A DNA stretch of 64,000 bases from Streptomyces sp. SAI-127. Lineage in GTDB: Bacteria > Actinomycetota > Actinomycetes > Streptomycetales > Streptomycetaceae. The notes below the pieces were generated by a model. That model ran no database searches. It worked only from the letters and a program-made list of their open reading frames with translations, and had not been told where the DNA came from. The translations under genes were made by a program, and so were the position numbers. Positions within the stretch are counted from its first letter, which is position 1; the number at the start of each line of letters is the position of its first letter. Of this stretch, positions 61,000 to 64,000 are shown piece by piece. The DNA is taken from positions 1,054,001-1,118,000 of the forward strand of contig NZ_JARXYJ010000001.1 of assembly GCF_029894425.1 (NCBI RefSeq), written 5' to 3'.

Positions 61000-61808
61000 A
61001 CCCGCTGCGGTCGGCACTCTGGCTGCCGCTCTTCGACGACCTCGCCGATCCGCGGGTGGTCGCCCGCCTCGCCGCCGACGCGGAGGAGGCCGGGTGGGAC
61101 GGCTGCTTCGTGTGGGATCAGCTGTGCTGGCGGGAGCCGGTCCGACAGGTCGCCGACCCGTGGATCGCGCTGGCGGCTATCGCGACCGTGACCGAGCGGA
61201 TCCGGCTCGGCCCGATGGTGTCGGTGCTTCCCCGTCGACGGCCGGCCAAGGTCGCGCGGGAGAGCGCGACACTCGATCGGCTCAGCGACGGCCGCCTCAC
61301 CCTCGGCGTCGGCATCGGCAGCGACCGGTTCGCAGGCGAGCTGTCCAGAACCGGCGAGGAGCTCGACGCCCGAAGGCGCGGGCGGATGCTCGACGAGTCC
61401 CTGGCCATCCTGGCCGCCGCCTGGTCCGGCGACCCCGTGCGCCACCGCGGCGAGCACTACACCGTCGACGACCTCGCCTTCCTGCCGCGGCCGGTTCAGC
61501 GGCCCGGCGTGCCGGTCTGGGCCGCCGGATTCCCGGGCAACGCCAAGCCGATCCGCCGTGCCGCACGACTCGACGGCTTCTTCCCCGCCAATCTCGAACA
61601 CCCGGACCAGCTCGCCGAGGTCGTCGGCTCCCTCACCGCGCTGCGCCAGGGCCGGATGGCCTCGTACGACATCGCCGTAGGGCTGCCACTCGGTGTCGAT
61701 CCCGAAGCGTACGCGCGAGCCGGCGCGACGTGGTGGATGCCAGAGTTGGAACCGGGTGTACGGCTGGACACCGTGCGGGGCGTACTCCGCGACGGCCCCG
61801 CGGCGTGA
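60996..61808 (+). CDS. LLM-class flavin/F420-dependent oxidoreductase
   Basis: Protein of 270 residues of the luciferase-like monooxygenase family: residues WLPLFDDLADPRVV at the N-terminus, FVWDQLCWREPVRQ, IRLGPMVSVLPRRRPAKVARE, GRLTLGVGIGS. Likely uses FMN or F420, both common in actinomycetes. Tightly coupled to the hydrolase (ATGA). Shorter than most members at the C-terminus. Substrate unknown. Confidence 0.9.
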   Translation: MNPLRSALWLPLFDDLADPRVVARLAADAEEAGWDGCFVWDQLCWREPVRQVADPWIALAAIATVTERIRLGPMVSVLPRRRPAKVARESATLDRLSDGRLTLGVGIGSDRFAGELSRTGEELDARRRGRMLDESLAILAAAWSGDPVRHRGEHYTVDDLAFLPRPVQRPGVPVWAAGFPGNAKPIRRAARLDGFFPANLEHPDQLAEVVGSLTALRQGRMASYDIAVGLPLGVDPEAYARAGATWWMPELEPGVRLDTVRGVLRDGPAA

Positions 61809-61821
61809 GGAGACGGTCACC

Positions 61822-62592
61822 TTGTTCGACTACGACTCGGAGCTCGCTCGGTATCACGAGCGACTGCTGGAAGCCCTCGACATCCGTCCCGGGGATCGTG
61901 TCCTCGACATCGGCTGCGGCACCGGCCTGACCACCCGGGACGCGGCCCGAGCGGCGTCACCCGGTAGCGCGCTCGGCATCGACGTGTCCGGCCCCATGCT
62001 GGCGCGGGCCCGCCGACAGGCCGAGACGGAAGGGCTCCGCAATGTCGATTTCGTGCAGGGCGACGCCCAGGCCCATCCGTTCCCGGCGGAGTACTTCAGT
62101 CTGGGCGTCAGTCGGTTCGGCACGATGTTCTTCTCCGACCCGGTGGTCGCGTTCGCCAACATCGGGCGATCCCTGCGACCGGGTGCGCGCTTCGTGCAGC
62201 TGGTCTGGCAGGCCGCCGACCAGCAGGAGTGGCATACCGCGATCCGGGCGGCGCTCGCCGGCGAGCACGCGTCATCGGCGTCGGCCACTGCGGCCGACGA
62301 CCCCTTCACTCTGGCCGATCCGGACGTCGTGGCCGAGGCCCTGACCTCGGCAGACTTCGCAGCGGTGGACGTCGTCGACGTACGCGAGCCCGTCCGGTAC
62401 GGCCCGGATGCCGACCACGCGCGTGCTGCCGTACTCCAGCTGCGCATGGCGAGGGAATGGCTCGCCGATCTGGATGCCGGGTCCGCCGAGCGCGCCCTCG
62501 ACCGGCTGTCCGCGACCCTCGACGCGCACGACACCGGCGACGGCGTGTGGTTCGACTCCCGCGCCTGGCTGGTCAGCGCGCACCGGCGTTGA
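61822..62592 (+). CDS. SAM-dependent class I methyltransferase
   Basis: Protein of about 256 residues. Motif I is VLDIGCGTGLTTRDAA near residues 29-44, motif II region ALGIDVSGPMLARA. The only plausible start without overlapping the LLM gene by over 100 bases is TTG at 61822, with GAGGAG nine bases upstream. Third in the hydrolase-LLM operon. Substrate unknown. Confidence 0.87.
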   Translation: MFDYDSELARYHERLLEALDIRPGDRVLDIGCGTGLTTRDAARAASPGSALGIDVSGPMLARARRQAETEGLRNVDFVQGDAQAHPFPAEYFSLGVSRFGTMFFSDPVVAFANIGRSLRPGARFVQLVWQAADQQEWHTAIRAALAGEHASSASATAADDPFTLADPDVVAEALTSADFAAVDVVDVREPVRYGPDADHARAAVLQLRMAREWLADLDAGSAERALDRLSATLDAHDTGDGVWFDSRAWLVSAHRR

Positions 62593-62619
62593 CCGTCTGC
62601 GAGCGACCAGTAGGAGCGG

Positions 62620-63331
62620 TCAGGCCTGGGCGGCGCGGTTGGTGCGGACCCGCTGGGCGACATCGCGCAGCTTGATGTTGTGCTGCTGCGAGATGCGGCG
62701 CAGCACGTTGAAGGCGTCGTCCTCACTCAGCTTGTGCCGTTCCATCAGGATGCCCATGGCCTCACCGATGGCGTGCCGGGTCTTCATGGCGTCCTCGAGC
62801 TGGTCGATGGTGCGGGCGTCGGCCAGGGCGACGGCGGCGTGCGAGGCCAGCATCCAGCCGGCGGTCTCGATGTCCTTGCCGAAGGCGCCGGGGCGGCGGG
62901 AGTACAGGTTCAGCGCGCCGAAGTCCTCGTCGTGGGTGTAGAGCAGCACCCCGGTCATGCTGCCGATACCCAGGTCGCGAGCCGCAGCGGCGAAACCGCG
63001 GCCAGGCCGGCTGAGGCTCGGTGATGTCCGCGATCCGGAACACGCGCTCGTCGTTCCCGCCGGTGGCTCGGGCGGCGAGATCGAAGCACGGGCCCTCTGC
63101 CAGCTCACCCTGCAGCTGGTCGGATGCCTCCACCACGTCGCCGCACGAGGACAGCGTGACCGCCCGGCCCTTGCGGACCGCCAGGATCCCGGCCGCGTCA
63201 CAGCCGTCCACCAGTCGCACCGCCGAGGCCGCGATCTCGTCCAGCGTCCCCTGCACCGACTCCTGCGCCAGCAACGTCCGCGCAAGCTGGGCCATCGCCT
63301 CGGCGAATTCTCGCCACTCCACCGCCACCAC
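62620..63331 (-). pseudogene. GAF-ANTAR regulator, frameshifted
   Basis: Two frames make one protein of about 235 residues. The first gives a GAF domain (AASAVRLVDGCDAAGILAVRKG, GPCFDLAARATGG, up to RIADITEPQPAWPRF); the second resumes at FAAAARDLGIGSMTGVLLY and ends in an ANTAR RNA-binding domain (AIGEAMGILMERHKLSEDDAF). The shift falls at AAA (62993-62995; TTT on the coding strand), where one base fewer would restore the frame. Intact homologues are common antiterminators in Streptomyces. Real decay and base-calling error are equally possible. Confidence 0.8.
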
Positions 63332-63622
63332 CCACCTCGCCCACCGGTTCGCCCACCCTACCGCCGCCCCGCCCCCACCATCGGTCGAACCGGCCTCGCC
63401 GGGCCATGCCCCGGCGTGAGCAGCATGACAGGCTCACCTGAGCGCGGCCTCTCCGGCTCGTTGGCAGAACCGGAGAAGCCTGGCCGGAGCGGCCCCCATG
63501 GGGTACGCCGCCACACCGGCCTGCCCTTCAAGTCCCCAGCCCTGACCGCGCTACTCCTGCGCAATCCGGTGCTTGCATGCCGTGACGGAGGTGGGCCGAC
63601 ACCACCGGCCGTGGTCAACGTT

Positions 63623-64000
63623 TCAACGGTCCTCGTGTCGGACGCGGACGACGAGCTTGCCGGTGGCGCGGTCGTGTTCCATGTCGTCATGGGCCCTCGG
63701 CACCTGCTCCAGGCCTTCGTAGACGCGGTCCACGGGAAAGGCCAGCCGGCCGGTGGCGACGGCGTCGAGGATCTCCTGGAAGGCCTCCCGAGGCAGGTCT
63801 GCGGCGTCCCCGAAGTAGCCCGCGAGCCGTACGCCCCTCGGCAGGTACTCGTTCGGGGAGAAGTCCCGCACCGTCCACTGGTTGGAGAGACTGCCACCGA
63901 AGCAGGCCGTGCCGTGCACGCGTACCGCGCGCAGAGTGTCGGGCAGGGTCGGTGTGCCGACCAGGTCGAGGGCGGCGTCGACGCCGTGCGGGTACAGCTC
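63623..64000 (-). CDS. MDR-type quinone oxidoreductase, C-terminal part
   Basis: The frame is open to the window end, so the N-terminal part lies outside. The visible last 125 residues belong to a zinc-free quinone oxidoreductase/enoyl reductase: GVDAALDLVGTPTLPDTLRAV, GTACFGGSLSNQW, and the last strand GKLVVRVRHEDR. It ends 291 bases from the GAF-ANTAR gene; this gap has no recognisable feature. Confidence 0.85.
   Translation of the reverse strand, partial: ELYPHGVDAALDLVGTPTLPDTLRAVRVHGTACFGGSLSNQWTVRDFSPNEYLPRGVRLAGYFGDAADLPREAFQEILDAVATGRLAFPVDRVYEGLEQVPRAHDDMEHDRATGKLVVRVRHEDR

Noticed and set aside
1..64000. rRNA, tRNA, CRISPR arrays, insertion sequences, prophage genes
   Set aside because: Reading the window, I found no cloverleaf or rRNA-like segment, no regularly spaced repeats and no transposase or integrase motifs.

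Overview
The window is chromosomal DNA of a high-GC actinomycete, most likely Streptomyces or a close relative. Codon third positions are almost all G or C, GTG starts and GTGA/ATGA overlaps are frequent, and the families present (paired TetR genes, GAF-ANTAR protein, WYL regulator, DUF1524 secreted nuclease, secreted GH35) are typical of that group. No rRNA, tRNA, CRISPR array, transposase or phage gene was seen.

Region 1 (1-30.4 kb) is a catabolic supercluster. It starts with the end of a lipid-transfer thiolase, an SDR, two divergent TetR regulators, and a leftward three-gene 2-oxoacid dehydrogenase operon (E1alpha, E1beta, E2). A rightward unit follows: Rieske oxygenase, SDR, a PEP-mobile-domain phosphotransferase lacking an ATP-grasp, and an ABM-fold protein. 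Facing it is a leftward unit with a second Rieske oxygenase, a 2Fe-2S ferredoxin, a small unknown protein and an MDR reductase. Next come an Rbs-type ABC importer with a zinc alcohol dehydrogenase, a leftward acyl-CoA dehydrogenase/SDR/ThuA operon, and a rightward acyl-CoA synthetase, histidine phosphatase, thiolase, VanB-type reductase and 3-hydroxyacyl-CoA dehydrogenase operon. A leftward cupin/APH-like kinase/D-2-hydroxyacid dehydrogenase operon closes the region. Together these look like uptake, oxygenation and beta-oxidation-like side-chain removal of an aromatic or alicyclic compound. No crotonase-type hydratase was recognised.

Region 2 (30.4-39.7 kb) looks like a LacI-family regulon. 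Five near-palindromic sites of the form TGCTA(A/T)CG(A/T)TAGCA lie beside the MFS transporter and kinase/dehydrogenase operon, the FAH-family hydrolase, the LacI gene, a frameshifted FMN reductase, and an operon of enolase paralogue, homoprotocatechuate-dioxygenase-like protein, carboxymuconolactone-decarboxylase-like protein and alcohol dehydrogenase. The enolase and the dioxygenase both have substitutions at catalytic positions. This is the strongest candidate for an undescribed pathway.

Region 3 (39.8-49.2 kb) holds a LysR gene, a second 3-hydroxyacyl-CoA dehydrogenase, and a leftward operon for DUF35 protein, class III CoA-transferase, glutaryl-CoA dehydrogenase-like enzyme and ETF beta/alpha, followed by a DUF485/solute:sodium symporter pair. 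A 32-base element (25 identities) occurs upstream of both the dehydrogenase and the DUF35 operon.

Region 4 (49.2-64 kb) is ordinary accessory chromosome: PPOX-fold protein, large secreted GH35 beta-galactosidase, an MMPL remnant, a 49-residue protein, a DUF1524 nuclease, VOC and RibD-C proteins, a WYL regulator, hydrolases, an acetyltransferase, a LysR regulator, an LLM oxidoreductase, a methyltransferase, a frameshifted GAF-ANTAR gene and a truncated MDR gene. Several convergent gene pairs are separated by long perfect inverted repeats that probably act as bidirectional terminators.
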